From contig OZ244977.1 of NCBI GenBank assembly GCA_965222995.1, forward strand, positions 3,100,001 through 3,164,000: 64,000 bases of DNA, in the 5' to 3' direction. This document shows, one piece after another, positions 18,141 to 26,654 of the stretch. This DNA is from SB11 sp965222995. Lineage in GTDB: Bacteria; Bacteroidota; Bacteroidia; UBA8524. Made by a program: the position numbers and the translations under genes. The notes under the pieces are model-generated. The model was given only the letters and a program-made list of their open reading frames with translations. It had not been told where the DNA came from and made no database searches. Positions within the stretch are counted from its first letter, which is position 1; each line of letters begins with the position of its first letter.

Positions 18141-18782
18141 ATGGATAACATTACTCCCAAAGAGCAGATACTAAAAAAAGTTAGAGCAGGCTTGCTAAAC
18201 AAAAAACCCGGGAAACAACCTGAGGTAGATTTGGAAAGCCCTATATATGAGGAGATGAGCGACCCGTTGCCCGAAGTTTTTGCCCAAAACTTTACCCAAG
18301 CAGGTGGAAAGTTTGTTTTTTGCCATAACAAGTTTGATTTGATTGATAGCTTGCTTGACTTGAAAGAAAACAAAAAGTGGGAAGACATTTACTGCTGGGA
18401 TAAACAACTTAAAACCGAGTTTGACGACATTGATTTTGACTATATAGGTACGGATGAAGGGCTTGAAAATGCAGAAGTATCCGTAACCAGCTGTGAGTGT
18501 TTGGTAGCTAGAACCGGAAGTATAGTAACTACATCACTAAAAAATAGTAGAAGCTTAATAGTTGCACCTAAAACCCATATAGTAGTTGCTTGGATAAACC
18601 AGGTTGTACCTGACATTAAAGACGGATTAAAAACCATAAACAACAGCTATGGCAAAAACTTACCATCGGCCATAAACTTTATAACTGGCCCCAGCAAAAC
18701 TGCTGATATTGAGATGCAACTGGTTACAGGTGTACACGGACCCAAAGAATTATATGTTTTTTTAGTTAACGAAAAACAATAA
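18141..18782 (+). CDS. LUD domain protein (LutC/YkgG family)
   Basis: 213 residues. LutC-type proteins take part in the LutABC iron-sulfur lactate dehydrogenase of lactate use. The recognisable features are the C-terminal half with TSCECLVARTGSIVTTS (about 115-131), the PKTHIVVAW strand and the terminal motif ITGPSKTADIEMQLVTGVHGP (split here for length: ITGPSKTADIE, then GVHGP), the binding signature of the LUD fold. No lutA or lutB lies next to it, so a role in lactate oxidation is not supported by context. It is followed 14 bases later by the LpxH-like gene, probably in one transcript. Confidence 0.85.
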   Translation: MDNITPKEQILKKVRAGLLNKKPGKQPEVDLESPIYEEMSDPLPEVFAQNFTQAGGKFVFCHNKFDLIDSLLDLKENKKWEDIYCWDKQLKTEFDDIDFDYIGTDEGLENAEVSVTSCECLVARTGSIVTTSLKNSRSLIVAPKTHIVVAWINQVVPDIKDGLKTINNSYGKNLPSAINFITGPSKTADIEMQLVTGVHGPKELYVFLVNEKQ

Positions 18783-18796
18783 TTAAACACAGAATT

Positions 18797-19558
18797 TTGA
18801 CACAACTACCCGCCAATAAAAAAATATATTTCGCTTCAGATTTTCATTTGGGTGTTCCCAGCTATAATGATAGCCTTGCCCGTGAAAAACGACTGGTTAC
18901 TTGGCTGGACAATGTGAAGCACGATGCAGCTGAAATATATTTGGTAGGAGATTTGTTCGATTTTTGGTTTGAATACAAAACCGTTATCCCCAAATACTTT
19001 ACACGCCTTTTGGGTAAGTTGGCAGAGTTGCGGGATAATAACATACCTATAACCTTTTTTACGGGAAACCACGACATGTGGATGTTTGGCTACTTTGAAG
19101 AAGAACTGGGCATACCTGTTATTCGCCAGCCTATTGACAGAGAAATAAACGGTAAAAAATTTCATATAGCACATGGCGATGGTTTAGGTCCCGGTGATAA
19201 AGGCTATAAATTCATAAAAAAGGTATTTGCCAGTAAATTATGCCAGTGGTTATTTAGATGGTTACATCCCGATATTGGTATAGGCATTGCCAATTACTTT
19301 AGCGGTACAAGCCGAAAAAAAACCGGCGATAGCGATGCGAAGTTTTTAGGGGAGGAAAACGAATGGCTGGTTATTTATAGCAGAGAGAAGCTAAAAACAC
19401 AGCACTACGATTTTTTTATTTATGGGCACCGCCATTTACCAATGGAAATTAAGCTTAATGATAGTAGCAAATACATTAACCTGGGCGATTGGATAAACCA
19501 TTTCACCTATGCTGTTTTTGATGGTGAAACTGTAGAGCTAAAAAAGTTCGACTCTTAA
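18797..19558 (+). CDS. lpxH: UDP-2,3-diacylglucosamine diphosphatase (LpxH-like)
   Basis: Calcineurin-like metallophosphoesterase expected to hydrolyse UDP-2,3-diacylglucosamine to lipid X in lipid A synthesis at the inner membrane. 253 residues with the metal-binding set DFHLG (about 15-19), GDLFDFW (about 51-57), GNHDMW (about 90-95), HGDGLGPGD (about 130-138) and GHRHLP (about 206-211). The start is TTG 18797; no ATG precedes the first metal motif. It sits 14 bases after the LUD gene and its end overlaps the convergent gene at 19555 by 4 bases. Confidence 0.88.
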   Translation: MTQLPANKKIYFASDFHLGVPSYNDSLAREKRLVTWLDNVKHDAAEIYLVGDLFDFWFEYKTVIPKYFTRLLGKLAELRDNNIPITFFTGNHDMWMFGYFEEELGIPVIRQPIDREINGKKFHIAHGDGLGPGDKGYKFIKKVFASKLCQWLFRWLHPDIGIGIANYFSGTSRKKTGDSDAKFLGEENEWLVIYSREKLKTQHYDFFIYGHRHLPMEIKLNDSSKYINLGDWINHFTYAVFDGETVELKKFDS

Positions 19559-20418
19559 GCCATAACAGATATCATCCCTAAAGCCACATCAGCTAGCTTT
19601 TCATTGCCTTTTATTTCAGCTTTTTGCTTCGCTGTTTCAGGCTTTATAGCTTTTGTAAATAGTTTCCAAGCCGTATCAGGGCTAATAATCACTTCTGCAT
19701 CTGCAACTAACTTATTATCAGCTTTTGCCAATTGCCAGTCGTCTGTTGTTTTTGTTACCGCCCAGCTACCCCCAATTTCACTACTCACAGTAACCTTTGC
19801 TATAGTACCTTCTTTAGCTTTGGTTTTAGCATAGCGGTGGGGTAAGCCATACATCAAAGTATCAATAAAAGGATAAAACAACTCTTTGGTCATTAATCCA
19901 TCCTCTTGTTTCACTGCATTGCGTATCTGTTGTTGGTGTATCCAACGTTCGGTATATTCTCTTGCCACATGCAGCCAGTTCTCACTTTCTTGCTCACCTG
20001 CCCAATCCACGGGGAAAACAGATTTTTCAAAAGGAGGTAAACTACCAAAATATTTGGCAACCGGTTCATTAGTTTGCTCTAAAAGCATAATAATAACTTC
20101 AGGGCTAAGCCTTACGGCAGTATTCACCCACTCGGCATTAATGGCATTGAGCCATTTTACTACATCTTTATAATTTCTGGTTTTGGGTGATGATGCCATT
20201 TGTTGCCCATCGCGTTGAAGTGATAAAGCCCTTAAATCACCATCAAGCAAATGTGCAGCCACATCTTTCACACTCCATAATCTTGCTATAGTATGTCTCT
20301 CCCAGTCATCTTGTTTTAAAGATTTTAAAAGCCCTGTTAATTTCTCACTAAGAATAGAAAAAAGAGGGTTCACCTCAATGGGCTTCACTTTATCGTCATC
20401 TATTACCAAATTCTGCAA
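19555..20418 (-). CDS. Maleylpyruvate isomerase N-terminal (DinB-like) domain protein
   Basis: 287 residues. The N-terminal four-helix DinB/MDMPI-N fold is recognised from WSVKDVAAHLLDGD (about 48-61) and the later ERWIHQQQIRNAV (about 156-168). The C-terminal part (VTVSSEIGGSWAV ... AEVIISPDTAWKLFTKAI) resembles the SCP2-like domain often found after MDMPI-N. Homologs in actinobacteria are mycothiol-dependent enzymes. Bacteroidota are not known to make mycothiol, so the thiol cofactor and reaction are unknown. The histidine triad is plausible: H56, and H160 in WIHQQ. The start codon is TTG 20418; a -7 element lies 18 bases upstream. Confidence 0.75.
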   Translation of the reverse strand: MQNLVIDDDKVKPIEVNPLFSILSEKLTGLLKSLKQDDWERHTIARLWSVKDVAAHLLDGDLRALSLQRDGQQMASSPKTRNYKDVVKWLNAINAEWVNTAVRLSPEVIIMLLEQTNEPVAKYFGSLPPFEKSVFPVDWAGEQESENWLHVAREYTERWIHQQQIRNAVKQEDGLMTKELFYPFIDTLMYGLPHRYAKTKAKEGTIAKVTVSSEIGGSWAVTKTTDDWQLAKADNKLVADAEVIISPDTAWKLFTKAIKPETAKQKAEIKGNEKLADVALGMISVMA

Positions 20419-20436
20419 CTAAATTATCTTTTTTTA

Positions 20437-20444
20437 CAAAAGTA
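20437..20444 (-). promoter_or_regulatory. Candidate -7 element of the 19555-20418 gene
   Basis: On the minus strand TACTTTTG (TAnnTTTG), 18 bases before the TTG start. Confidence 0.35.
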
Positions 20445-20673
20445 GAGAATAAAACTTATGCTCTTTATATAGTTTATCAACTATTCGACGAGGGATTAGT
20501 TTTTTTAAAGTTTAGCGGCAATCAATCCAATACCATAACCTTGTAATTTAACTCTTTCTAAAAGTATGCTCTATAAGCTTCCCTGCAAACACATAATTCT
20601 TTAATTTCTAAAACCTTTATATACAATCATTAAAAAAATATGTACAACAAAACACTGAAAGTGTGCAATGTAA

Positions 20674-21540
20674 ATGAAGTTATTACTTTTTAGTATTGTA
20701 GAAGCTACCGCAACAATGAAATTTTCAGGTCATACAGAAGAGTACATTGAACTAGCAACTCTCGAAACTCCAACTTGCACTATTTTTAAAGAACCTTATG
20801 AAAATAGCTTAACTGTACTATGGTTTGAAACAGATGATAATGAGTTTACTATTGATGGGATTAACCACCATTTTTCTAAAAACCAGATAGTTTTTCTTAC
20901 TGAATTTCATAAAACTACCGTTAAAAAGAAAGGACGCACTAAATTCCTCAGGTTCAACCGCCCGTTTTATTGTGTTATAGACAATGATGATGAAGTAAGC
21001 TGCAAAGGATTATTATTTTTTGGGGCAACACAATTACCCGTTATTCAGGTACCTGATAAAGAAATTACTCATTTCGAAACCTTATGGAAGATGTTTAGTA
21101 TAGAAATGCAATTAAACGATAATCTACAAATAAGTATGTTGCAAATGATGCTAAAACGGTACTTAATACTTTGCACCCGACTATATAAGCTTCAAAAGCA
21201 ACCTAACATTAAAAACAAAGAATCTGACATTGTACGTGAGTTTAATTTTTTGGTAGAGAAGCATTTCAAAACTAAGCACACAGTAGCTGATTATGCCAAC
21301 CTTCTTAATAAGTCGCCTAAAACAATATCTAATATCTTCTCAAAAATAGGGTCAAAAACACCAATACAATATATACAAGAACGAAAGCTGCTTGAAGCAA
21401 AAAGGTTACTGCATTACAGTACGCTACAAGTTAAGGAAATTGCATACGAGATTGGTTTCAACGACTTGCAAACTTTTAGCAGGTTTTTTAAGACACAAGA
21501 AGGTATTTCCCCCTCAGAATATAAAGAAACCATACATTAG
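20674..21540 (+). CDS. AraC family transcriptional regulator
   Basis: 288 residues. An N-terminal cupin-like sensor region (to about residue 160) is followed by a C-terminal AraC DNA-binding domain with two helix-turn-helix units: VADYANLLNKSPKTISNIF (about 206-224) and VKEIAYEIGFNDLQTFSRFF (split: VKEIAYEIGF, then QTFSRFFK), ending GISPSEYK. Start ATG 20674 or ATG 20716; the second would remove a 14-residue leader. It is followed in the same direction by an exported isochorismatase-family gene after 108 bases, and probably controls it. Nothing indicates the inducer. Confidence 0.88.
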   Translation: MKLLLFSIVEATATMKFSGHTEEYIELATLETPTCTIFKEPYENSLTVLWFETDDNEFTIDGINHHFSKNQIVFLTEFHKTTVKKKGRTKFLRFNRPFYCVIDNDDEVSCKGLLFFGATQLPVIQVPDKEITHFETLWKMFSIEMQLNDNLQISMLQMMLKRYLILCTRLYKLQKQPNIKNKESDIVREFNFLVEKHFKTKHTVADYANLLNKSPKTISNIFSKIGSKTPIQYIQERKLLEAKRLLHYSTLQVKEIAYEIGFNDLQTFSRFFKTQEGISPSEYKETIH

Positions 21541-21648
21541 GAAAAACTGCCAACTCATCGGGAAATTCTACCTACCAATACCCTTTCAAGCGGATACATC
21601 TTTGCATTGTCAAATTAATTAAACAACAATTTTAAAATAAATAAGACA

Positions 21649-22368
21649 ATGAAAAATTTAGTATTAACCTTAGCTTTTTTTGTATTGGGTTTATCTAGTG
21701 CGCTTGCACAATTACCAGACCCCGGATTTACAATTGATGATAAAACTGCAATAGTAATTACCGACCCGCAAAACGATTTTTTAAGCCCTAAAGGGGTAAC
21801 TTGGGGTGTAGTTGGGAAAAGTGTTACAGAAAATAATACTGTAGACAATATTGAAGCATTATTTAAAATAGCCAAAGAAAAAAACATTACAGTTTTTGTA
21901 TCTCCACATTATTACTACAAGCACGACCATAGTTGGAAGTTTGAAGGTGCTTTGGAAGCACTAATGCACAAAATTGGGATGTTCGACAGAAAAGGAGCTT
22001 TAACACAAGAAGGTTTTGAAGGCTCAGGTGCAGACTGGTTAGATAAATACAAAAAATATATTGACGGTGAAAATGTAATTGTTACCAATCCTCATAAACT
22101 ATACGGTCCTGAGTCTAACGACCTTGCTTTACAACTGCGTAAACATGGTTTTAATAAAGTAATATTAGCAGGAATGTCTGCCAACTTATGCACTGAATCA
22201 CATATGAGGGAGCTTGTAGAAAACGGTTTTGAAGTATCGGTAGTAAAAGATGCAACAGCCGCTGCAATTCTTCCGGGCATAAATGGCTATGAGGCTGCAC
22301 TTACTAACTTCAGAATGATAGCAAGCCATGTATTTACTACCAAAGAAGTATTAGACCGCTTGAAATAA
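21649..22368 (+). CDS. Secreted cysteine hydrolase (isochorismatase family)
   Basis: 239 residues with a signal peptide (MKNLVLTLAFFVLGLSSALAQ), so the enzyme acts outside the cytoplasm, which is less usual for this family. The catalytic triad positions are visible: Asp in VITDPQNDF (about 40), Lys in NPHK (about 145) and Cys in MSANLCTES (about 184), with the preceding cis-peptide-type loop LAGMSANLC. Substrates in this family include isochorismate, nicotinamide, N-carbamoyl compounds and ureas; the sequence does not decide. A strong terminator follows. It is probably under the AraC regulator just upstream. Confidence 0.85.
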   Translation: MKNLVLTLAFFVLGLSSALAQLPDPGFTIDDKTAIVITDPQNDFLSPKGVTWGVVGKSVTENNTVDNIEALFKIAKEKNITVFVSPHYYYKHDHSWKFEGALEALMHKIGMFDRKGALTQEGFEGSGADWLDKYKKYIDGENVIVTNPHKLYGPESNDLALQLRKHGFNKVILAGMSANLCTESHMRELVENGFEVSVVKDATAAAILPGINGYEAALTNFRMIASHVFTTKEVLDRLK

Positions 22369-22394
22369 AACCTTTTTCATAGTATAGTAGTTCA

Positions 22395-22434
22395 ACAGCC
22401 AGGAAACTGTAATTATAGTTTCCTGGCTGTTTTT
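22395..22434 (+). terminator. Rho-independent terminator after the isochorismatase-family gene
   Basis: A perfect 14-bp stem (ACAGCCAGGAAACT 22395-22408 with AGTTTCCTGGCTGT 22417-22430) has an 8-base loop and a TTTT tail. Confidence 0.9.
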
Positions 22435-22470
22435 CTGTTTCATAAACTCCTAACTTTAACAGTATAAACC

Positions 22471-22478
22471 TACCTTTG
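22471..22478 (+). promoter_or_regulatory. Candidate -7 element of prfA
   Basis: TACCTTTG followed by C, 19 bases before the prfA ATG. Confidence 0.45.
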
Positions 22479-22497
22479 CGCTTTATTTTTTAAGAAG

Positions 22498-23571
22498 ATG
22501 TTAGACAAGTTAGAAGCGATAAAAAAACGTTGGAAAGAAGTTGAGGGACTGCTAAGCACACCGGAAGCTATGGCAGACATGAAGCGTTTTGCTAAGCTGA
22601 ATAAAGAATATAGAGACCTTACCCCCATTGTTGAAAAATATGGTGAGTACAAGAATTTGATTGACAATATTGAGAACGCAAAGCAAATTTTGAACAACGA
22701 AAAGGATGAGGAAATGCGTGAAATGGCGAAAGAAGAGTTGGCTGAGTTGGAAGAAAAGCAGGAGCCTATGGAAGATGAAATCCGTATAATGCTTATCCCC
22801 AAAGACCCTCAAGACGACAAGCCTGCTATGGTTGAAATACGTGGTGGTGCCGGAGGAGACGAAGCTGCAATTTTTGCAGGAGATTTGTTTAGAATGTATC
22901 AAAAGTTTTGCGATAGCAAGGGGTGGAAAATTGAAGTGTTGGAGATGATGGACGGTACAAGCGGAGGCTTTAGCAAAGTAGTGTTTAATGTAAACAGCCC
23001 GGGTGCTTATGGGGTATTGAAATATGAAAGCGGTGTACACCGTGTGCAGCGTGTACCAACTACCGAAACCCAAGGGCGTGTACACACATCGGCAGCATCG
23101 GTAGTGGTATTGCCTGAAGCTGATGAGATAGATGTTGATTTGAAAGAAAGTGATGTACGAGTAGATACTTTCTGCTCATCAGGGCCGGGTGGACAGTCTG
23201 TAAACACCACTTATAGTGCGGTGCGTTTAACACATATACCTACAGGCATAGTGGCACAGTGCCAGGACGAAAAATCGCAGATAAAAAACAAAGAAAAAGC
23301 CATGAAGGTGTTGCGCGGGCGCTTGTATGAAATTGAGCACAATAAGTGGCTGGATGAGATTGGCAAAAAACGAAAAACTATGGTGAGCACTGGCGACCGT
23401 AGTGCCAAAGTACGTACTTATAACTTCCCCCAAAGTAGGCTAACCGACCACCGTATTGGGTTAACACTATATAGCCTTGATGCGGTGATGAACGGCGATA
23501 TTGATGAAATTATAGAACAACTTCAACTAGCTGAAAATGCTGAACGCCTGAAAGAAGGAACAGAGGACTAA
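22498..23571 (+). CDS. prfA: Peptide chain release factor 1
   Basis: Terminates translation at UAA and UAG. 357 residues. The catalytic GGQ motif is at residues 231-233 in SGPGGQSVNT. The stop-codon-reading tripeptide region is VHRVQRVPTTETQGR, i.e. the PxT type of RF1 (PTT rather than the PAT of E. coli) and not the SPF of RF2. The N-terminal helical domain and GGAGGDEAAIFA segment are standard. The prmC methyltransferase that modifies the GGQ glutamine is not adjacent. Confidence 0.95.
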   Translation: MLDKLEAIKKRWKEVEGLLSTPEAMADMKRFAKLNKEYRDLTPIVEKYGEYKNLIDNIENAKQILNNEKDEEMREMAKEELAELEEKQEPMEDEIRIMLIPKDPQDDKPAMVEIRGGAGGDEAAIFAGDLFRMYQKFCDSKGWKIEVLEMMDGTSGGFSKVVFNVNSPGAYGVLKYESGVHRVQRVPTTETQGRVHTSAASVVVLPEADEIDVDLKESDVRVDTFCSSGPGGQSVNTTYSAVRLTHIPTGIVAQCQDEKSQIKNKEKAMKVLRGRLYEIEHNKWLDEIGKKRKTMVSTGDRSAKVRTYNFPQSRLTDHRIGLTLYSLDAVMNGDIDEIIEQLQLAENAERLKEGTED

Positions 23572-23609
23572 TATTTTTTGTATCGAAACCACAAAAGGCA
23601 TTGCTTTTG

Positions 23610-23617
23610 TATCTTTG
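23610..23617 (+). promoter_or_regulatory. Candidate -7 element of the 23624 gene
   Basis: TATCTTTG ends 6 bases before ATG 23624, implying a leaderless or very short-leader transcript. Confidence 0.4.
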
Positions 23618-23623
23618 GGAGTA

Positions 23624-24346
23624 ATGAAGTTCATTACTCTATTACTTATAAGCTTTTTATCGCTTTCGGTATCAGCACAAAGCAACCCTTATTTACAAGC
23701 AGAACCTAAAAACGATGCTTCATTTACAGCTTTTAAAAAGCAGCTTACTGTTGCTATTGAAAAAAGAGATACCAACTTGCTTAAACCTTTACTGGCTGAT
23801 AGTATCTTAGAAAGCAGAAACGGACTGTGCAGATATTGCAACCAAGCCAAGTTTGTTAGTATTTCATGCCAAAAGAATGAGAGACTTCCATATTCTAATG
23901 AGTTTTGGGAGCAAGCTGAACGACTTATAAAACTAGGCTTTACCAAAAGCACTGGGAACAATCCAGATTATTATGCAAACACTGTAAAAAAAGGAGAGCA
24001 TTTAATTTCTCCCCCCTACAATTATCATAATAGTTTAGATAGTGTTTTAGTACTTGAAAATGGTATATTCATTAGGGAAGAACCCTTAAAAACTTCAAAA
24101 GTTGTAACTATTGTAAACCAAATGGTTTTACCTACAGTTAATAGCGATGATGCTGACGACCTTTACGACTATACCATATACAATCAAGATGAAGAAATTT
24201 CATACATCCGTGTCCGCTTAAAAAATAACAAAATAGGGTATTTAGATGCCGGTTATACTTCTCAAGCTATCTACAAGCAAATAACTATTGCCAAGCAAAA
24301 CGGACAATGGAAAATTGTATCGTTTTATCATCCACCCGGTTGTTAG
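23624..24346 (+). CDS. Exported protein with SH3-like C-terminal region
   Basis: 240 residues from ATG 23624. A TTG nine bases earlier is also in frame, but the -7 element overlaps it. The signal peptide is MKFITLLLISFLSLSVSAQ. The N-terminal 100 residues contain four cysteines (CRYC and one CQK region), possibly disulphide-bonded. From about residue 146 the pattern ENGIFIREEPLKTSKVV ... YIRVRLKNNKIGYL resembles a bacterial SH3 domain, as found in cell-wall-associated proteins. No enzyme domain is visible. Periplasmic or lipophilic surface location is inferred from the signal peptide only. Confidence 0.65.
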   Translation: MKFITLLLISFLSLSVSAQSNPYLQAEPKNDASFTAFKKQLTVAIEKRDTNLLKPLLADSILESRNGLCRYCNQAKFVSISCQKNERLPYSNEFWEQAERLIKLGFTKSTGNNPDYYANTVKKGEHLISPPYNYHNSLDSVLVLENGIFIREEPLKTSKVVTIVNQMVLPTVNSDDADDLYDYTIYNQDEEISYIRVRLKNNKIGYLDAGYTSQAIYKQITIAKQNGQWKIVSFYHPPGC

Positions 24347-24398
24347 CATTTACCTTTTTTGGTTTTGAAAGTATAAAATGCTGTTTAACAAATTTTTA

Positions 24399-24406
24399 TA
24401 TTTTTG
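24399..24406 (+). promoter_or_regulatory. Candidate -7 element of the 24426 gene
   Basis: TATTTTTG (TAnnTTTG), 19 bases before the ATG. Confidence 0.4.
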
Positions 24407-24425
24407 ATACGCTAACTCCAATCTT

Positions 24426-26150
24426 ATGAAACCCTACCTTAAGTCTGTTTTATTCTTTTTTCTGCTTATCTCCTCGCAAATTAATTTTGCCAACACTACC
24501 AACGAAGATATTTTTAACAAAGCACTTAAAGCATACGATGAAGTAATAAAAGCCAACAAGAAAATATTTGGTAAAGACAAGGGAAGTAAAAACGAGAAAG
24601 CTGATGCCGGTAAAAAAATTACCAAAGAGCAGTATGGAAGCTTTAAGAAAAAACTTGATAATGCCGTTGAGCTTTTCGACCAGTATTTGCGTGTTTCAAA
24701 CAATACAGCACATAAAAAAGCAGCCCGTTTTTATTTATTAAATCTAAAAAAAATAGACTTTGCCTCTACAAACGATTTGGGGCAATACCGCTCAAACTAT
24801 AAAAAAATCAACTCGCTAAATAGTCAGCTAAATACAGTAAAAGGGTACTACTTTCCCTTAAGGTACAAAAGCAAGGGAAAAAGCTATATTATAAAGTTCA
24901 AAGCTAAAACATCGTTAGAACGCCAATTACTAGTACAATTTACTGAGGCTAGTGCATTTAGCTACCATAAAGCTGATGCTGCCAAATGGGCAAAAAAAAC
25001 ATACCCCTTTTATAAGTACGGCGATTATAACTTATGGTGGAGTGCACATATGTGGTTCCACAATTACAGCAGTTTGTACAAAACCGATGCTGAGTTGGTT
25101 GAAGCTTCTGAAAAGCTAATATACTCTATGAGCGGATTAAAACAAAGCGATATAAAAGCTATTTTAGATAGTAACTATGCCAATTATACGCATGCTTATA
25201 AAAAACTTAATAGTGTGTTGAAAAGAAAGCCTGAACTAAGCAAAAATGGACAAGTTTGGGCAAATGCCGCCGAAAGCTTTGAAAAGCTCGATAAAGACAA
25301 CTGGGCGATGGAATATTACAATAAAGCCTTAGCAGCAGGGTATGGCAATAAAAGCTTTTTACTAAAGATGATGAGTAAAGGCAAAAAACAGAAAAACAAA
25401 GATTTGGTGAAAAAGGCTGCCCAAATTTTCGATTCTAAAAACCTATACAATGTAAGTTATAGTTGTACTGAATACAATACTATTGCCGACTATTTTGAGT
25501 ATGTGGGTGAAGGATATAAGGCAACTGAACTGAAAGGTAAATATAAAAAATGCGATAAGGCTCTTACCAAAGAACAACGCCGCAGAGCAAGAGGAGGAAA
25601 GTTTTATGTTTCTTTTGCTCCGCTGGCACCTATTAGCAAAAATTTACAAGGCAGTGTACAAATTGGGGGTAATAGAAGATTGCATGAGTTTGGTATTAAA
25701 CAAACCAATAGCCAAAGGGTAATTGGTGTAGACGATGAAGATTTTAAATGGGGTGGGTTGAGCTACTACTATACCTACAAAAAGTTTATTAGCGATGGGA
25801 TGTATTTGGGTTTCCAACTAAGGTATACCGATAGAAAATATGAACCGTTAAATGCTACAGTAAGAAATACCTCTACCAATGCCAGAAGCACACAAACCTT
25901 TAACCCCACTGAAACCCGATACGATTTCACCTTCCACTTTGGAGCAATTTACGCTACTCGTCTTTTCCATATAGAATATTATACAGGTTTTGGCTTGGGA
26001 TATTATACCTTTGATGGCGGTTCTGCCGCATGGGATAATACCAATTTTGAAATAACTAACAGAGATGTGCTGAATAACAGAGGAAATAGTCCTTTAGGGC
26101 TAACCTTACGAATGGGCCTTCAACTGGGTCTTAACTTTATAAACAAATAA
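24426..26150 (+). CDS. Exported helical-repeat protein with C-terminal outer-membrane beta-barrel region
   Basis: 574 residues, not recognised as a named family. Signal peptide about 1-22. Residues about 25-390 are Lys/Ala/Tyr-rich and helical, with TPR-like spacing in WANAAESFEKLDKDNWAMEYYNKAL (split: WANAAESFEKL, then MEYYNKALAAGYG). From about 395 the character changes to alternating hydrophobic and aromatic strands (FYVSFAPLAP, YLGFQLRYTDR, YDFTFHFGAIYATR, LRMGLQLGLNF), ending close to the C-terminus like an outer-membrane beta-barrel. A periplasmic helical domain joined to a small barrel would suit an outer-membrane scaffold. The DinB gene follows after 2 bases, so the two are probably co-transcribed. 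Confidence 0.65.
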   Translation: MKPYLKSVLFFFLLISSQINFANTTNEDIFNKALKAYDEVIKANKKIFGKDKGSKNEKADAGKKITKEQYGSFKKKLDNAVELFDQYLRVSNNTAHKKAARFYLLNLKKIDFASTNDLGQYRSNYKKINSLNSQLNTVKGYYFPLRYKSKGKSYIIKFKAKTSLERQLLVQFTEASAFSYHKADAAKWAKKTYPFYKYGDYNLWWSAHMWFHNYSSLYKTDAELVEASEKLIYSMSGLKQSDIKAILDSNYANYTHAYKKLNSVLKRKPELSKNGQVWANAAESFEKLDKDNWAMEYYNKALAAGYGNKSFLLKMMSKGKKQKNKDLVKKAAQIFDSKNLYNVSYSCTEYNTIADYFEYVGEGYKATELKGKYKKCDKALTKEQRRRARGGKFYVSFAPLAPISKNLQGSVQIGGNRRLHEFGIKQTNSQRVIGVDDEDFKWGGLSYYYTYKKFISDGMYLGFQLRYTDRKYEPLNATVRNTSTNARSTQTFNPTETRYDFTFHFGAIYATRLFHIEYYTGFGLGYYTFDGGSAAWDNTNFEITNRDVLNNRGNSPLGLTLRMGLQLGLNFINK

Positions 26151-26152
26151 AT

Positions 26153-26653
26153 ATGCCGGTAGGAACTACATATTACGATCAGTATATAAGCAAAGCCAAA
26201 CAAGCAGGGTTATCTATTCCCAATGCTTTAGAGAACGGATTGAAAAATGTCCAAGAGTTATTTAATGGTATTTCTAACCCGCAATGGACATATAGATATG
26301 CTCCCGAAAAATGGAGTATAAAAGAATTGGTGCAACATGTAATGGATTCAGAGCGTATTTTTTGTTTTAGAGCACTAAGTATTGCCAGAGGAGAAGAACA
26401 AAGCCTTCCGGGTTATGAACAAGATGTATATGTTCATAATAGTTTTGCCGATTATAGAGAGCCTAACGCTATAAAAGAAGAATACCAAGTCATTCGCAAA
26501 AGTAGCATAGCCTTATTTAATAGTTTTAGCGATGCTATTTTGCAAAAAACCGGCACTGCAAATGGAGTGGGATTTACAGTGGAAGAACTAGGCTATATTT
26601 TAGTAGGGCATGAGCTACACCATTTAGATATTTTGCAGCAACGCTACCTATAA
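26153..26653 (+). CDS. DinB family protein
   Basis: 166 residues forming the four-helix DinB/YfiT-like bundle. Candidate metal ligands are His in KELVQHVMDSERIF (about 62) and the pair in GHELHHLDIL near the C-terminus (about 156-160), which form the family's histidine triad. The signature WSIKELVQHVMDSER is typical. DinB-like proteins are metal-dependent and often act on thiol or small-molecule substrates or respond to damage; the reaction is unknown. It starts 2 bases after the previous stop and ends 1 base from the convergent potassium channel gene. Confidence 0.85.
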   Translation: MPVGTTYYDQYISKAKQAGLSIPNALENGLKNVQELFNGISNPQWTYRYAPEKWSIKELVQHVMDSERIFCFRALSIARGEEQSLPGYEQDVYVHNSFADYREPNAIKEEYQVIRKSSIALFNSFSDAILQKTGTANGVGFTVEELGYILVGHELHHLDILQQRYL

Positions 26654-26654
26654 G

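Noticed and set aside
22552..23085. 177-residue open frame on the minus strand within prfA
   Set aside because: It lies opposite the well-conserved release factor gene and has no recognisable domain or signal; a shadow frame.
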